Shown here piece by piece: positions 48,183-61,750 of a stretch of 64,000 nt of DNA (position 1 is its first letter; each line of letters begins with the position of its first letter). The DNA is from Combretum micranthum. Taxonomy: Eukaryota; Streptophyta; Magnoliopsida; Myrtales; Combretaceae. Where the stretch lies: assembly GCA_024138025.1 (NCBI GenBank), contig JAMXBD010003413.1, positions 1 through 64,000 on the forward strand, given 5' to 3'. The notes below the pieces were generated by a model. It was given only the letters and a program-made list of their open reading frames with translations. It was not told where the DNA came from and searched no databases. The translations under genes were made by a program, and so were the position numbers.

Positions 48183-49800
48183 AACTTAACTAAGTGATTG
48201 AGAATTTGTGCAATATATTTTCTCATCAAAATTGAGATTGTAACCTCCCTTGTTTCAACAATAACTCCATGTGTCATCCACATTTTCGACAAGAGCATAT
48301 GCTAATGGCACTATATGATTTGCTCTATCCACTACCGCTGCAATAAGGAGTTTATGCTTATATTTACCATATAAGAAGATACATTGTAATCACAAGCCTA
48401 CAAAACATTAACAAAATTACTCACTTCACCAATGCCAATATTTCAAAGTAAGAACGACTGTTTTTCAAGAATATACTTGCAATGTTTAAAACACTTCAAT
48501 ACAAGGCCCAAATGCCTAAAAAAAAATTTATCAAGAAAGATGTCTCCTACAGTGTCAGGTTCTATAGTTCTCTACTCAACCTTTGTTTCATGATTTGCCT
48601 CCTAAATGGCATTTAGAAGATGTAGAGCTCTACATATGAATCCTCCCACCTGTCATATACCCCCTTAAAACCTTTATTCTTCGCCTCATGAATTCTCTTG
48701 AGATGGACTGTATGCTCAAACTCTTTTAAGATGATTGTTTTGAGATCCTTAGCTCTCACGTCTAAAGAATTTCAAATCTACATTATAATACACCTAGACA
48801 TGCTAGTAGAGTCCAACTGGAAATGATCCTAGCCAATGATTTCATCCAATGTGCAAGGCTACTCATATTTGGTGATTTGAAACTAACCCCCATATTTCTT
48901 ATAGATGGTCTGAGTCTCCACTTACGATCTATTATAAGTATAAGTACATTTAACTACCAATGACCTTAAGTCTATGTATTACCTTAAAATTGTAATGATT
49001 CAATAAATGTCACATCTTAACAGCCCGTATAAGATGATTTTTACCCTCAAACCACATTCCAACCTTGAATTCATCATTAAAGTTCCAATTTCTAGCTCAT
49101 TTCTTACTCATCATCAATGCAATACAGCTACTACCTACATTTACAGTGAAAAATGGCACTCACTTTAAGTCTGCTACATCATTTATAAGAGCCACAAAAT
49201 GGTGCTAGTCATTACCCCTATATGGTATGTGGGTAGCATTACGTGCTGAGGCAAACCTGTCACCCATTTTTCATTTATCATAGTCATCACTAGATTCACA
49301 TACTGATAGTCTTGCATTGCATTGATGCAACTCATAGTGGTGCATCCATTACAAAGTTACCTATCTAAACCTAGCTACTAACTGTTGTCTAAGTAGGATT
49401 GAGGTTCTCATCTACTAGCACTTAGTTGTCGACATTTCATGAATGCTCATGTCTCCATAGGTGCCTGTGACAATTCCTTTCAAATATCTAGATATATATA
49501 GCCACTAGCCTTTCATGTACACCAACATGTCCATGCAGCATCATCATCAGTATTGGAATGTTATCATAAGTAGTGTCTTATTTCCAATAGCAACCTTATG
49601 GTATAGCTCAACCCAATAGTGGACCTTTATCTTAAGTCGACTACATATTGTGTCCAATATTTGTTCATATGTAGAGTTCCCACACAGTAACGATAGCAAT
49701 TGACCACTATCATAACTAAAACCATCTTTCCCTTCAATATATTGTCATGAGCATAGAGCACAAACTTAGCCTTATTTATTTCCACCTTTACTACTAGCTT
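48183..49800 (-). pseudogene. MULE transposase, N-terminal and partial catalytic region
   Basis: The minus strand gives DSGQLLSLLCGNSTYEQILD (49.72-49.66 kb), the MuDR N-terminal domain. ILKEFEHTVHLKRIHEAKNK and GFKGVYDRWEDSYVELY follow near 48.74-48.63 kb, matching the A-rich helix and 'Y-DWEESYAQL' region before the catalytic core. YGKYKHKLLIAAVVDRANHI and VPLAYALVENVDDTW (48.37-48.26 kb) match the DDE core segment LYGKYKG-LL-A-A-DGNN--PLAFA-VE. The DGTH motif before it is altered and its Asp is uncertain. The second half of the DDE domain and the SWIM finger are not seen; the plant mobile domain follows instead. Many stops occur; introns are likely. Confidence 0.8.
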
Positions 49801-50600
49801 AAGAAAAACAACATTGAATGCATAAAACGTGACATAAAGATATGAATTGTACTTCCTTTTTATCGACTATGTTATATACTAACCAATAAAACATGTTATC
49901 TTAGCTAAATTCATTTCTAAGATAAATGGGCACCTTTAAAAGTAGAGTTATCTTTTAATGAACATCAACATCTTGTCCTTTTCATTCACTTGCCCATATT
50001 AGAATCCTCATGAACAAACGTTTTTTTTTTTTCCTTTTGTTTTCTTTAATTGAAATGATCATCATTTAATATTAGATTAATCAAATCAATATTCTAAATT
50101 AGCAACTCAACTAGCAAGCAAGTGCACCAATCACCACATTTTATTGGCAAGCCTATAAATCATAAAATAAATCAGTTTAGCTACACATCATATCACTAAC
50201 ACCGCTAAAGTGAAAATACAAAGCTACTGAGTTAATCATATAGATTATTTATAACATTAACATACAATGTGCTTCACTAATTGAAATCAACATCCATATC
50301 AGGCATACACATCACTAGAAATCGACAATGTAGCATCAAGTGTTGAAAAAAATCAAAGTGATGAGATCAAGCAACTTACTTGTGAATTTTTCACGTCTGC
50401 TACTGATTTTAATGTTAATCAGTTGTGATTAGCATGAATGGTTGCTTAGGTGATGCGATATGATCAAGATTGATCAAGACCTTGCGCCAATTTGATCGAA
50501 TTGATTAAGAAATTGCACTAGTTCTTCAAAATTAGGGTTTTGGTGCAAGAGAGTTTGGGATTTATTTCAATTTGCAAATGTAGGAAGAAGAAGAAGGAAG
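49801..50600. other. MULE 5' region
   Basis: Noncoding stretch between the transposase start and the right inverted repeat. It would contain the promoter and leader of the MULE transcript. No clear TATA box is chosen. Confidence 0.35.
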
Positions 50601-50866
50601 GTCAATATATCAGCCCTGCTAACCTTGTCTCTTAAAGAGTAAAGTCATAAATGGACTGCATCGTCTCTTCAAGAGAGGAGATTGCACTAGTGCAAGACCT
50701 CATCTCTTTACAAAATACGCCAACCTTATCTCTCGAAGAGATGAGATAAGCCACTTACAACCTCATCTCTCCAAGAGACGGATTCAACTTACCTAAATTT
50801 CGGATCATTTTCGTCTCAGTGGCCTTTTGTAATTTTTAAAATTAATAATATTATTTTCCTTTTTCC
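50600..50866 (-). repeat. MULE right terminal inverted repeat with hairpin modules
   Basis: Five or more modules such as ACCTCATCTCTCCAAGAGAC and CTTATCTCTCGAAGAGATGA lie at 50620-50790, followed by the conserved outer 85 bases. Confidence 0.7.
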
Positions 50867-50875
50867 TTTTCATTT
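50867..50875. other. Candidate 9-bp target duplication, right
   Basis: TTTTCATTT, 8/9 match to 41342-41350. Confidence 0.5.
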
Positions 50876-51207
50876 AGTCAAAATTGGTTGTCATTTTAAC
50901 AAAATTTTAAACAACCCTATTACATTATTTTTCATGACATATTATTCAAAGGGTACTTAGTGCGATAAATATGGTTGATGTAGTATTTGATATCTTAATT
51001 TTTTTTCCAAATGCACAATCATTTATCCAAATTTAAAAGTAGTAATTTTAATATTTAATTAAAGTTTTCATATTCATCAATATTATCCTTCTAACTCTAA
51101 TAGTTAAGTTGACACTCATAATGAAAGGAGAAGTGACACATTTCAAACAACTAATAAAAAAATATAAAATTTAGATAAGTAAGTAAGTGGAGTAACTCTC
51201 ACCTTAT
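50876..51207. other. Spacer between MULE and hAT element
   Basis: AT-rich; no feature seen apart from the left hAT target duplication at its right edge. Confidence 0.4.
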
Positions 51208-52208
51208 TAGGGATAAGCGATTAGAGGGTGGATAGGGCATGAAACCATACTTGTATTTTATCCTGTAAGATACATGGTACTAAATCTTTTACGTTAAACC
51301 ACCATGTACTACTTTATACCCACCATGTACCCTATAAAACCTATAAGATAAATATACAGGTGCCTCGTGGAACTTGTAATTCTTTTTTCAAATTTTAAGA
51401 TTATCATAGTATATAGTTTTATGTAACATGAAAATCACTTTGTTTTCAATTATTTACTATAGTAAAATTACTTGTGGAGTGTAGAAAGAAATTTAAAGTA
51501 TTTTCTCAGTATCACAAATTTACAATATAGAATTTGTTTATGCGATGATAGAAAAGGTAACATAAAAGTTTAAACATACAAATTACAACCGAAAACATTA
51601 TTATAATATAAAAATTATAACATATTTTTACATAACTAGCTTGAAAAGATAACTTATTGTCTCTACATTTAATATCCATAATGTAAACATTAAAACCTTA
51701 ATATCTGTCTTTAAAACTCATAATGCAAATATATTCTCATTGAGTAATATTCAATATGTCTTTATAATATAACTTGTCTGGATATATATGAAGAAAATAT
51801 TAAATAAAAAGCTAGTAGTATGGAATATGAAATAATAGAAGAAAGATGAATATTACTCAAGAAAAAAAAAATATATTATACAAAGAAGTGTCACTGCATT
51901 AAATAATATTGATGCCAACAAAAAAATTACTAGAAATAAATGGTACTATTCTATTATTAATATTATTTTATACAACTTTTATAGCATGGGTATAAGGTAC
52001 CTTGAAACCTATATCCTATATATGGTAGAATATAGATTTAGGGCGATAGGGTATGGAGATCTCGTTTCCGTATCCTACCTTATAGGAACAAGTTCTGAAA
52101 ATTCTATATTCAAAACCTACCCATTAACGCTTACTATGCACCCAAAACCTCTCCTAGTCAAGCAGGGTCCTGGGTACCTCGTATGGCTAGGTTAATTGCT
52201 CACCCCTA
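51208..52208. mobile_element. hAT-type nonautonomous element with 8-bp target duplication
   Basis: The left end TAGGGATAAGCGATTA and the reverse complement of the right end TAGGGGTGAGCAATTA match at 13 of 16 positions. CACCTTAT (51200-51207) and CATCTTAT (52209-52216) match at 7 of 8, the target size of hAT elements. The 1-kb interior has no transposase. Its subterminal regions contain repeated GGTAC-, GTACC- and CCTATA-type words. Confidence 0.8.
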
Positions 52209-53818
52209 CATCTTATCTAATTAAACAATTAGTTAAATAAATTAATCCTAATAGCTTGGTATTAATTCGTTTGCTTAATTGTCTAATTTTCTAATTTTTA
52301 TTGGCTACTTCACACATTTCTCTTGCCTATTCCCAACTCAGCAAACAAAGTTCACTTTGTTAGTTCAGAACATTAATGAACATAAAAAAACATTAATTAA
52401 GTATTGAATCAATTACTTTAAAGTTCAAGTACCAATACATTAACTAATGAATATTTAGAGAGACTTTAACATATAGACCAATAAGTTGTATAACTAAAGA
52501 CACTCACACTGGACATGTGAAAGATATCTAAGTTTCATATGTGGGTGTCAATATTAAGTGAATATCATAGACATGACCTTTTATAAAATAATGCTATATA
52601 TTTAATATCATTAGTTCCTTCTACATATGAATGATTGTAAATAATCCTTCATTTAAGGCTTTAAGATAGAATTCATTCCTTTCTCGGATTAGGAACACAA
52701 AATCTATAACCTTAATTAAGATAAGAGTGACTCATAAGCAACAATTTTGATAGAATTTACTATGCTTAACTTATGTGAGAAACCAATTTAAATTATTGAA
52801 CAATAGTGAAATGGCGATATCATATGATTAAAAGATTTAATTATATTGTAATATGTTTATAGTAATTAAGATTCAAACTTTTTGTCATAATATATAATAC
52901 ATAGCCATCAATGTTACAAAATAATAGTATATTGATATATATAATAATTTTAATAACCTAAATAGTAATGCAAAATTATACCTAGCATATGCGATTTACT
53001 TAAAATCAAAGAAGTACATGTATTACAAAGGATAGGAATCTCATTACTTTACAGAATTGCATGTTGAATATGTGACATATAAGAAAAGGTAAAATCAAAT
53101 ATTAAATATGCGATATACATACAAAAAGCAAACGTTAGACATTGTTTCCATATTGGATGAGTTGGAGGCTTTGTACTTACTTGGTTTAATTCCATCTTTT
53201 TTACTTTCGGCTATCATTCGATTTGTTTCGATCGTCTTTAAATTAATTTGGTTTCATTGTCGTCGTCAATTAGAGGAAATTTACCAGATTATTCCATGGC
53301 TCGTAATTATATGGAGTAAACCACGTGTGGAGATTCATCAAGGTATATGAAGTGCTTTCTTTCTTTTTGGCTTTTGCTTTTTCTTTTTCTTTTTTTTTTT
53401 CTTTTATGACCATATATGTCCAATAGAGACAATTCCCAAATTTTTTTATTATCTTGTTTACTTGGAAATTAGGCAATAATTTTTTATTCCATGTAACTTT
53501 TTTTTTTCCACATAAAAGTGAAAACGATCCCTTTATTTTTTTTCCTCCCTTATGTTATATTGTTTAGGAAAATTTATATTAAAAAAGAACTAACTGTTAG
53601 TCTAACCCATAAGCTACTTAGGCTAACCCAACTCGCCAACACCCATCTCATAATAATAGAAGCCTTGAACCTCACCAAGGCACCCTTCGCCCTAACTCAG
53701 AGTATCACTAACCCCTCTAGCAACTAGTTAGGAACCAACCTGACATATCTCAGCATACTCTCTTCACTTAGGCTTCGCACTAGTGAAAGTGGATTGATAG
53801 TTCTAGCCCACACTCACC
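52209..53818. other. Intergenic, no gene recognised
   Basis: AT-rich. An 80-codon plus-strand frame at 53108-53350 has hydrophobic stretches but no recognised motif and is not called. Confidence 0.4.
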
Positions 53819-54399
53819 TAGGGTTGTAAATGAGCTGAGTCTAGCTCTTAAAAGCTCAAGCTTTGCTCATTTAAAATTTATTCACTTTGAATTTAGCTTT
53901 TATTGAGTCTGAAATTTAGGCTCGATCTTGAATCGTTTAGCTATGAGCTTTAGTTCAAGCTCAATTTGAGCCGAACTGTACATTGAGCCTATAGAGTTTT
54001 TATTGAGCTTGAAATTTTAAGCTCGAACTCAATTTGTTTAGATAGTCAATTTCCTTTTTTTTTTCTCAAACTTAAAATATAATATATAAGTTTTGTTATA
54101 AATATAGATACATAAATATTAAATAAAAATTAGATTTTGTTGTTTTTATTATATAGTTATATAAAATATATCATACATAAGAAATTCATAAATCTGCTAA
54201 CGAGCTTATTAATGAGCCTATTAACGAGCCTGCTCACTAGCTTAAACAAGATTATTTACGAGCCAACCTACGAGTCTAAAGTAAAGTTCGAGCTCGATTC
54301 ATTTAATTAAACGAGCTTTACTTTAAGCTCAAGCTAAGCTAAACTAAAGTGAGTCAAGCTTGAGTGGCTTGCGAGCAGCTCAACTCGTTTGCAACCATA
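53819..54399. mobile_element. hAT-type MITE
   Basis: The left end TAGGGTTGTAAATGAGCTGA and the reverse complement of the right end TATGGTTGCAAACGAGTTGA match at 16 of 20 positions. The interior is full of the subterminal words GAGCTCG and AAGCTCGA in both orientations, typical of eudicot hAT MITEs. The flanking 8-mers (CACTCACC and CATCCATC) match at only 5 of 8 positions, so the insertion is old. It has no coding capacity. Confidence 0.72.
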
Positions 54400-56750
54400 C
54401 ATCCATCGTAATCGTTGCTAACTACCCACTCGGCTATAACCCAAGGACGTATTCAACTGTAGGGGATTTGTCTGCTATAAATCTCTCATTGCTTCATGAG
54501 ATTGATAACGTCACTTAGACTCCTCTCTCTCTCTCTCTCTCTCTCACACACTCTCACATATCCATTGCCTATACTCAGATCAACATATTTGCTGACTTAA
54601 GTATCGGAGTGGCTAAAATGGGTCCAAGTTCAATGTGCCACTAGCCTTTATCAGAGTAAAACTAGCAACACCTATGTTTTCATACTTTGTCTTAAGGTAA
54701 CCGATAATATTTTTTTCTAACAAATAGCTGATCCATAATACAATCCATCTTGTTCTGTTAAAGAAGAAAATGTTAAAAGTTGTCTTGTGAAACTAAGTGT
54801 AGTTTTTTCCCTCACTTTGAACATGATAATGCCACAACATCTTCAAGAAGATCAAGAGCAAACAACAAAAAGAATTAGGAATCAGCCTTCATTCATCTTA
54901 ATTTTTTCTATCCCTTGCTCCCCTCGCACACATTATTTGTAGGAAAATGTTGTTGAAAATTGTTAGCACATGGAGGGAATAATTACTAGCAGCCAAAATT
55001 TAAAACTTAATAATTGAAAGATGATGAACATCTTTCAAGTCTCTTTATAAGACCCTTTTGGTAACGTGTGCTCTCTACGTACATAGTCGCATTATTTTCT
55101 CTCCACAACCTACTTGTAAATAGTCGAGTAAACAATCTTATGGAAGTTGTAGAAGTGTAAAAGATTACAATATCAAAGACAAAGGGATGTACTTTTTGTG
55201 AAGGTTGTTATTAGGGTATGTTTAGATTGTTTGATTTTCATCTACATCTTATTTGTATTTGATCTATATCTATATCTTATCTGTATCTAATATGTTTTAT
55301 CTGTTTATAAGTAAAAATATTTTTTTCATCTGTATATGTTTCACAAACAACCTATTTGAAAACGTTAAAAATAATATACCAAAATGACCTAAAAACAACG
55401 AACCAAAAAGAATCCATGGATATGCTCAATTTTAGAACTTATGTGAAATGAAACATTCATAGAAAGTGGAATATTGGATTTCACGTGAAAATTAACTTTT
55501 AACTATAGGATCTTATTTTATTTATTTTACCCCTATGCTAGTGTCTACTCAAATGGTTTTTTTGGGTTTGTTCTTTCAATGATCACTATGATTTTATATG
55601 CCGAAGATGTTACTCTTTTGCAAACCTTTGGCGACATTGGGCATTTCCATTTGTATACTTTCGTTCTTTATTTCCATTATAGTCTTCATGCTATCGCCAA
55701 CGTAATGAGGGGCATCCATTTTATTCATATGTAGTGTTTATATTAACAATACAGGAGCAAAATTGCATAGGTAGTGACTATATCTCAAGTAGTTTTTTTC
55801 TTCTGTTTTTCATGAAATTTTAGATCTTTCATGCTTTGTATTTCATTTTTATTTATACATTTGCAATAATGATTGACTGCTTTATAGAACAGTTGTATTG
55901 ACTATTTAATTTCATATCTTCATTACTATTAAGCTTTTACTTATTGTCTTTGTCATATCTTGAGATACTATTTATAGGAGAAATGCATTAAATGCACCTT
56001 GGAGTAAGACTATGCAAAATAAAAAGGAATGCTACAGTGTATAAAACATTTCATGCTCAATATATAATTTATGTTCACATGTTAATAAAGGATCATATTA
56101 TCTAGTTCTTGCTCTTTTCGCAAATGATAAAGAATTTCTTGCACCATTTAAATGTCAATGATATTGCTTGAACAAGTAGCTTCGAGGGTTGATATAGAAC
56201 ATACTTCTACTCATAATGTTATTGAGGAATGTTTTGTATCACTCAAAATTGTTTTGGAGCATGGCCATAGTTTTGGAGCATACTTAAAAGCCCATCATCT
56301 ACCATGCCAAAATACATAATCAACATTATAGTTTGTTTTGGCAAAAAGAAAAAAATCATTGTGGTTTGTTATCTACTTGGCAAAATGATAATTGATCCTG
56401 TGGAGTTGAAACTACATGAACCTAAAGAGAGCTTACCAACATGGAAGATCATCTAATTACGACGATTTTAACTGCTAATGCATGGAGTAATTATAGATTG
56501 GAAGTAACTAATAAAAATGCTTAATGAATGCAATGTATCTTGTCCAAATTAAAATTAGTAGATACTTACATATTTTCACTTGGTGTTCACTTTGTATTAG
56601 CTTTTATCAATTCTATGTAATGACTTTTATTAGCGATCTATTACGTGACTTTTGTATTACTTAATGATTGTAATAGTTGTTATTAATTCCTTATATATTC
56701 ATATTGGTTACATTGAAGTATTTCACTATTATATCTTATTATGTAGACAA
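54400..56750. other. Intergenic, no gene recognised
   Basis: Contains a (CT)n run at about 54522-54544. A weak plus-strand coding trace at 56157-56310 could not be assigned. Confidence 0.4.
54522..54544. repeat. (CT)n microsatellite
   Basis: About eleven CT units in intergenic DNA just right of the hAT MITE. Confidence 0.85.
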
Positions 56751-56754
56751 CGGC

Positions 56755-57710
56755 ATGGACCAGTTCAAACCGTTGAATTGACCAAAACCATCACCGGCGA
56801 GCATCACCATTGGCCCGAACTGGCCGTATAGTTCACAGTCTGCATCACGATCCGCGCCGCGTTAGCAGGTTGCTAACAGGTCACCACCGGTTCAAGTAAA
56901 AAAAAAAACTTGCTACATAAAAAAAAAAAAAAAATCCACTACATGTGTTTAATTTTTCATGCATATTTTCAATGATTATAATATGGTAAAAGTTTTCTAT
57001 ATATCATTATTTTTATCTCTATTGATTAGTGCAACAATAATTGATGGAGCTTGAATGACCCATGTTATTTTTGTTGATAAGTAGGTAACTCGAGTTTTAT
57101 ACAAAATTGTCAAGATTATTAAATAATTATAGAATAACACGTATAAATATATTAGTGGGCATAAAAAATTAATTTCACAATATTTTCAATTTTGTCATTT
57201 AAATAAAATAATTATTAATATTTTGTTCATTAATAATTTTTAACTAAATTAATTTTTTAGACGAATAAAACTTGAACACGTATTCCTCTAATTGTAATTA
57301 ATTATATTAGCAAGTGTGAAGGATAAGTTTTTTTCTATGGATGCTATCAAGTTTGCTTTGTTTGTGAACTATGAACAAGTTTGATATTTCAAATTCTCCA
57401 TATGTGTGTGTGTGTGTTGTATGATGATTGAATAGTTTGTGTTATTTGAAGTTTCAAGTTTGTATAATTTCGTTCTAAAATTATTACTCTTGTGAGGACA
57501 TGCATTATGAAATGTGAAGTTGCAATGATGATTTTATGTGAATTATAAAATTTGTATAAATTAATATAATTTTTAGTTTCTTCCTTTTCTTCAAATTATT
57601 CAATAATTATTTTTTTCATATTTGATTTTTTTTTTTTTTTTTTTTGCCTATTCAAAGGGCCTTGAACCTGCCCTTGGCTTGATGGGCCAGTTCAGAACCG
57701 GCTGAATCAT
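56755..57710. repeat. Possible hAT-like element with GC-rich ends
   Basis: Both ends are unusually GC-rich for the region and carry inverted words: GGCATGGACCAGTTCAAACC at the left, and GGCAATGATTCAGCCGGTTC at the right when reverse-complemented. The interior is AT-rich, with poly-A and poly-T runs. No clear 8-bp target duplication was found. Confidence 0.35.
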
Positions 57711-60700
57711 TGCCATATTCTATATTCATGGATATTTGATTAAAAGAGTGACAAAATATGTCACCCAATTTACACCAAATTTACTCCCATAACATGAAAG
57801 AAAGTAAGAGAAAATGAATAATATCATAAATGATACTTAAACTTTAGGAAAATATGCAATTAAGTGCTTGAACTTTGAAATTAATTAATTTAGTACCTCA
57901 ACTATAAAATTGAATAACTTAACACCTAAAAAACTTTAAAATTAATTAATTTAATATGTAAAAGAACTTGACAGAGCTGCTAATGACAAGCATGAAAAAT
58001 TTTTTTAGGTACTTAAATTGATTGATTTCAATGTTCAAATACTGAATTGACAAAGTCCAAGTTCTTAATTGCATATTTTTTTTAAGATTTAAATACCATT
58101 CATGACATTAATCCCAAGAAAAAATGAACTTTTACTGAAGATGCAACTCTTGTGGCATGGATGGTCAAACCAAGAACAAATGTCAAATTTAATGTTACTA
58201 CATAATCCAAAACTAGTTAACTATTGAAGAGGATGATGACAAAAGAAAGATAAGAATGAATTTGAAGTTGTCACAAATAAAAACGTTGAGAAAGGAGTGC
58301 GCTTCAATGCACGATCCGATACATGGAGTACTAGCGGGAAATGGGGGAGCTAATGGCATATTTTTGTACATATTTTTGAAAGTATTATGCCTAAACCCTA
58401 CTAGTGCTTCCATGTATCATACACTGCAGAATAGCCCTCCTTTTCAGTGTCTTTATTCGTAACGGAATATGTGGATGGACCTTCAAATCCCATTCCTACC
58501 ATTTCCGACATCACCCTCGCTAGCTCTATTGAGCAACCGACTATGAGCCAAGTATAGACATCAAACACACCATCTCTCCTTAGTTGAATCATGAATGTAA
58601 CAAGTGCTAAATCTTCTATAAGGGTTCACTTCCTCTGACTTCCATTCATGTTATGAGAATTATGACGACATGACATTTTTTATAATTCTTTTATATAACA
58701 AACCTATGTCCATAAATAAAATATAAGGAAATAAATTAATGTAACCAATAAGCAAATATGAAGAATGGATTAACCCTACCAAAAGTCACCAAATAATGGA
58801 GTCACATAACAGGGTGCTACTAAAAGTCATATAAATTATTGATATAAACCTAATATAACGTGCAAAGTTTAAAAAACCTCTAGACATATTCCATGAATAG
58901 CTATTGATTTCAATATCAACAAAACACATTCCACTCATTGAAAATCTTATCAACTAATTCCGATATCTAGTTATTCCATGCATCAGTAACTTGAATTATC
59001 ACAACAGGATAATTTTCTTATATTAGTAGAGGCCTCTTCATGGTAACCAAGACCAACTGGCAAGTCTTAACTAATATAATTATCAAACAGATAAGCTACA
59101 ATGACTTAGTTATATATTTGCAAATATGGTAGAGTGATGGGCTTTTAAGTATGCTCACACAACGCAATATGAATAATCCAAAACATTTCTTGGTGACGTG
59201 ACATGCAACATGATATTTCATATAGAATTCTCCAAAAGTCCTTGATTAGTGGCCCTAATACCACTTATTCAAGTGATACTGTTGACCCTTAAATAATGCA
59301 AGAAATCCCTTACAATTTACAGGATTAAAATTAATTGGACAATGTAAACTTATATTAACATGCAGATAAAAACATATATTAAACATGCAAAAGTTTTTAT
59401 ATACAGAATAACAAAATCATTTTTAGTTTGCAATAGTCTTTATTATGAGTTTAAAACCATTTTTCATATTAATAGCATATCAAAGGACTATTATCTCAAG
59501 GGTAGCAACCCTCCATCCCTTCAAACTAAGAGGCACAAAAACAAATCGCACGTATAAAGTATAAATGTGGATATCTAATAACGTTGAATGCATACTTGAG
59601 TTAAAAGTATAAATGTGGATCTGGCTAGTGCTATAGCAGAGTAAAAACTTCCACATAAAATTATAGTGAACATTTAAAAATTAAAAAAAAAATAAAGAAA
59701 AAACCTTTACTTGAGTGGATACCAACATAAGGAAGGAAGAAGCAAGCACCCTAATTTTTTATTTTAATTTTTTACTTCCTTTTTGTCATTACAATAGCAA
59801 ATGAAGGACTTGAACCTAATACCTCTTATTAGGTGCCAGAAAAGATAGTTAATGAAATATTCAAACCTAGTACCTTTTAAGTGCTAGAAGAGAACCCAAT
59901 TTTTATAAAGATTTCACTTTAACAAGTACGTTTTAGTCCGTATAAAGTCTTAAAGATGATCTTACCTAGGGGGAAAAAACATCTTAAAGACGGGTATTTT
60001 TACCAAATTAAGAACAAAGTTCAAAGGGAAAAAAGGAAAAAATAAATAAAAAGACATTTCCATACACATGGATACATACACAAACACAAACATCTAGTAC
60101 ATCCTTATGTTATGTCCATGATATTGCAATCTAGCCACCAATATCATTCACATTTAACTGTCACAGCTTCCACAAAAACATCTGCTCGAACCATTTTACA
60201 TAGTAGCTTATTGAGAGAAAATCCTGTTAAAGACAAGAAAATATTTTAGTCATTGTGAATGTTTCTTGTTTCGGCATTTAACAATTGTCTTGTCCCCCAC
60301 ACTTGTTAATGATTTCCTACAACATTTTCCTACCAACAAAGGGTGTGAGGGATGCAAGTGACGAAAATTAAGATGATGGAAAGCTAATTCCTTATCAAAT
60401 GACCAATTCTTTTTACATTTTTTCATTTGATCTTCCTAAAAGGTAAAAACGCCAATAGTAACTGACAATAGTGTATCATCATCATACTGGATAATCAGTC
60501 CTTTGTCGAGGACAAGCTAATCAAGCATCAAAGAAGGCAATATCAATAAAATGCATCCCAAAATCGCAATAGGAGAAAAAAAAATTATTAGTACGTGGTG
60601 CATATTAGCATGGCATTATCACAATTTTCACTCAGCAGTTTCCTAATTGGATGATAAAGGATGCATGACAAAACAAAACAAGAAAAAGCTAGAAACCAAC

Positions 60701-61400
60701 AAAACCAATGCACTGAACACCAGAACAAGAAACCCGAAATTCCACAATTATCTTGTCCAGATGCTAATCCTTATAGTAAAAATCAATTTTTATATGAAAA
60801 ACAATAATTACACCAAAAAATAAATAAATACATAAAAAAGGTTACAGAGGTTGTTAATAGCAGAATGAAATAACATAGGTTAAAATTTAGAAGAGATTTT
60901 AGTTTTTACATAGGTGATTTTATCAATTTATGTTTATATATTAATGGCATGTTATTCATATTACTTAAATTTTTTTATTCTCTCTAGATAGGGAATGAAA
61001 AATACCATCTTATAAAAAGGTAACAAGCATTCCCAATAGAAAGGATATAAAAAGTTACTTTGAAATAAAGATTTCCTACCAGTTTCCAACTAAACAAGTT
61101 AATAGAAAGTATTAGTAAACGAGCAAATTAATAAGAGGTCTTGGATTAAATCAACATTGATATACTGTGAGATCTTAGAATTGGAGTAAGTTGGGCAGAA
61201 TTGGCAGTTAGTAACATTTCTCAACAAGGATAAAGCAGCTTGACAACAATGAAAAATCTAGACTACTAGATTGTTCTTCACCTATAAATGCAGCAAAAGC
61301 TGGACTAAAAAAGCTTACATATATAAGCAGCACATAGTAGCAGAGCATGCTTTCACAGTAGTTCGCCAAAAATGATGCACTGACCCATCGGCATTTCATA
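57711..61400. other. Intergenic, no gene recognised
   Basis: AT-rich sequence with short open frames on both strands (58213, 58256, 58401 and 59360), none with a recognisable motif. Its right part precedes the 3' end of the ABC transporter gene. Confidence 0.4.
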
Positions 61401-61750
61401 TGTGCATTTTATATGTTAATTAGAATATATATTGGACTTACACCACTAAATTTATTTAACTCAGCTGTACAGTACGTGCATGTAATTGGTCACCTCATTA
61501 GCAGATGAGAAAATGATCCCTAGCTTTGATATAGTGGAGATCTGCTGTTGTCTACAGATATGTATTTTCTTTAAAGCTGTGGTGTAATCACTGTTTTCTT
61601 CACAAAATTGAAGTATATCTGCAAAAGAGCTACATCAGATGTATGTACAAGAAGTGCAACTGTAAAAAGGAGAAAGATGCCTAGTTAGCAACTTACATGT
61701 GCATGGAAATATTATAATTCTAAGAGACCAGGACATGAAAATTTTTAGCA
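61401..61750 (-). other. Probable 3' untranslated region of the ABC transporter gene
   Basis: Sequence directly downstream of the minus-strand stop codon at 61751. No conserved element was identified and the poly(A) site is not determined. Confidence 0.35.

Larger units (their letters stand above)
41351..50866 (-). mobile_element. Mutator-like element (MULE) carrying a plant mobile domain
   Basis: The ends are inverted. Left: GGAAAAGGAAAATAAGATTA, leading into ATGCCACTGAGATGAAAATA. Right, reverse-complemented: GGAAAAAGGAAAATAATATT, leading into GGCCACTGAGACGAAAATG. Inside the ends lie arrays of hairpin modules. The minus strand encodes MuDR-like N-terminal and transposase segments (49.8-48.2 kb), then a plant mobile domain (48.1-46.8 kb). 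It is invaded by a gypsy derivative (42114-45147) and a probable copia LTR (about 45549-46590). Without these it would be about 5.5 kb. All coding parts contain stops or frameshifts, so it is inactive. Confidence 0.75.

Noticed and set aside
53108..53350. 80-codon plus-strand frame with hydrophobic segments
   Set aside because: No recognisable family, promoter or exon context; similar-length frames arise by chance in this AT-rich sequence.
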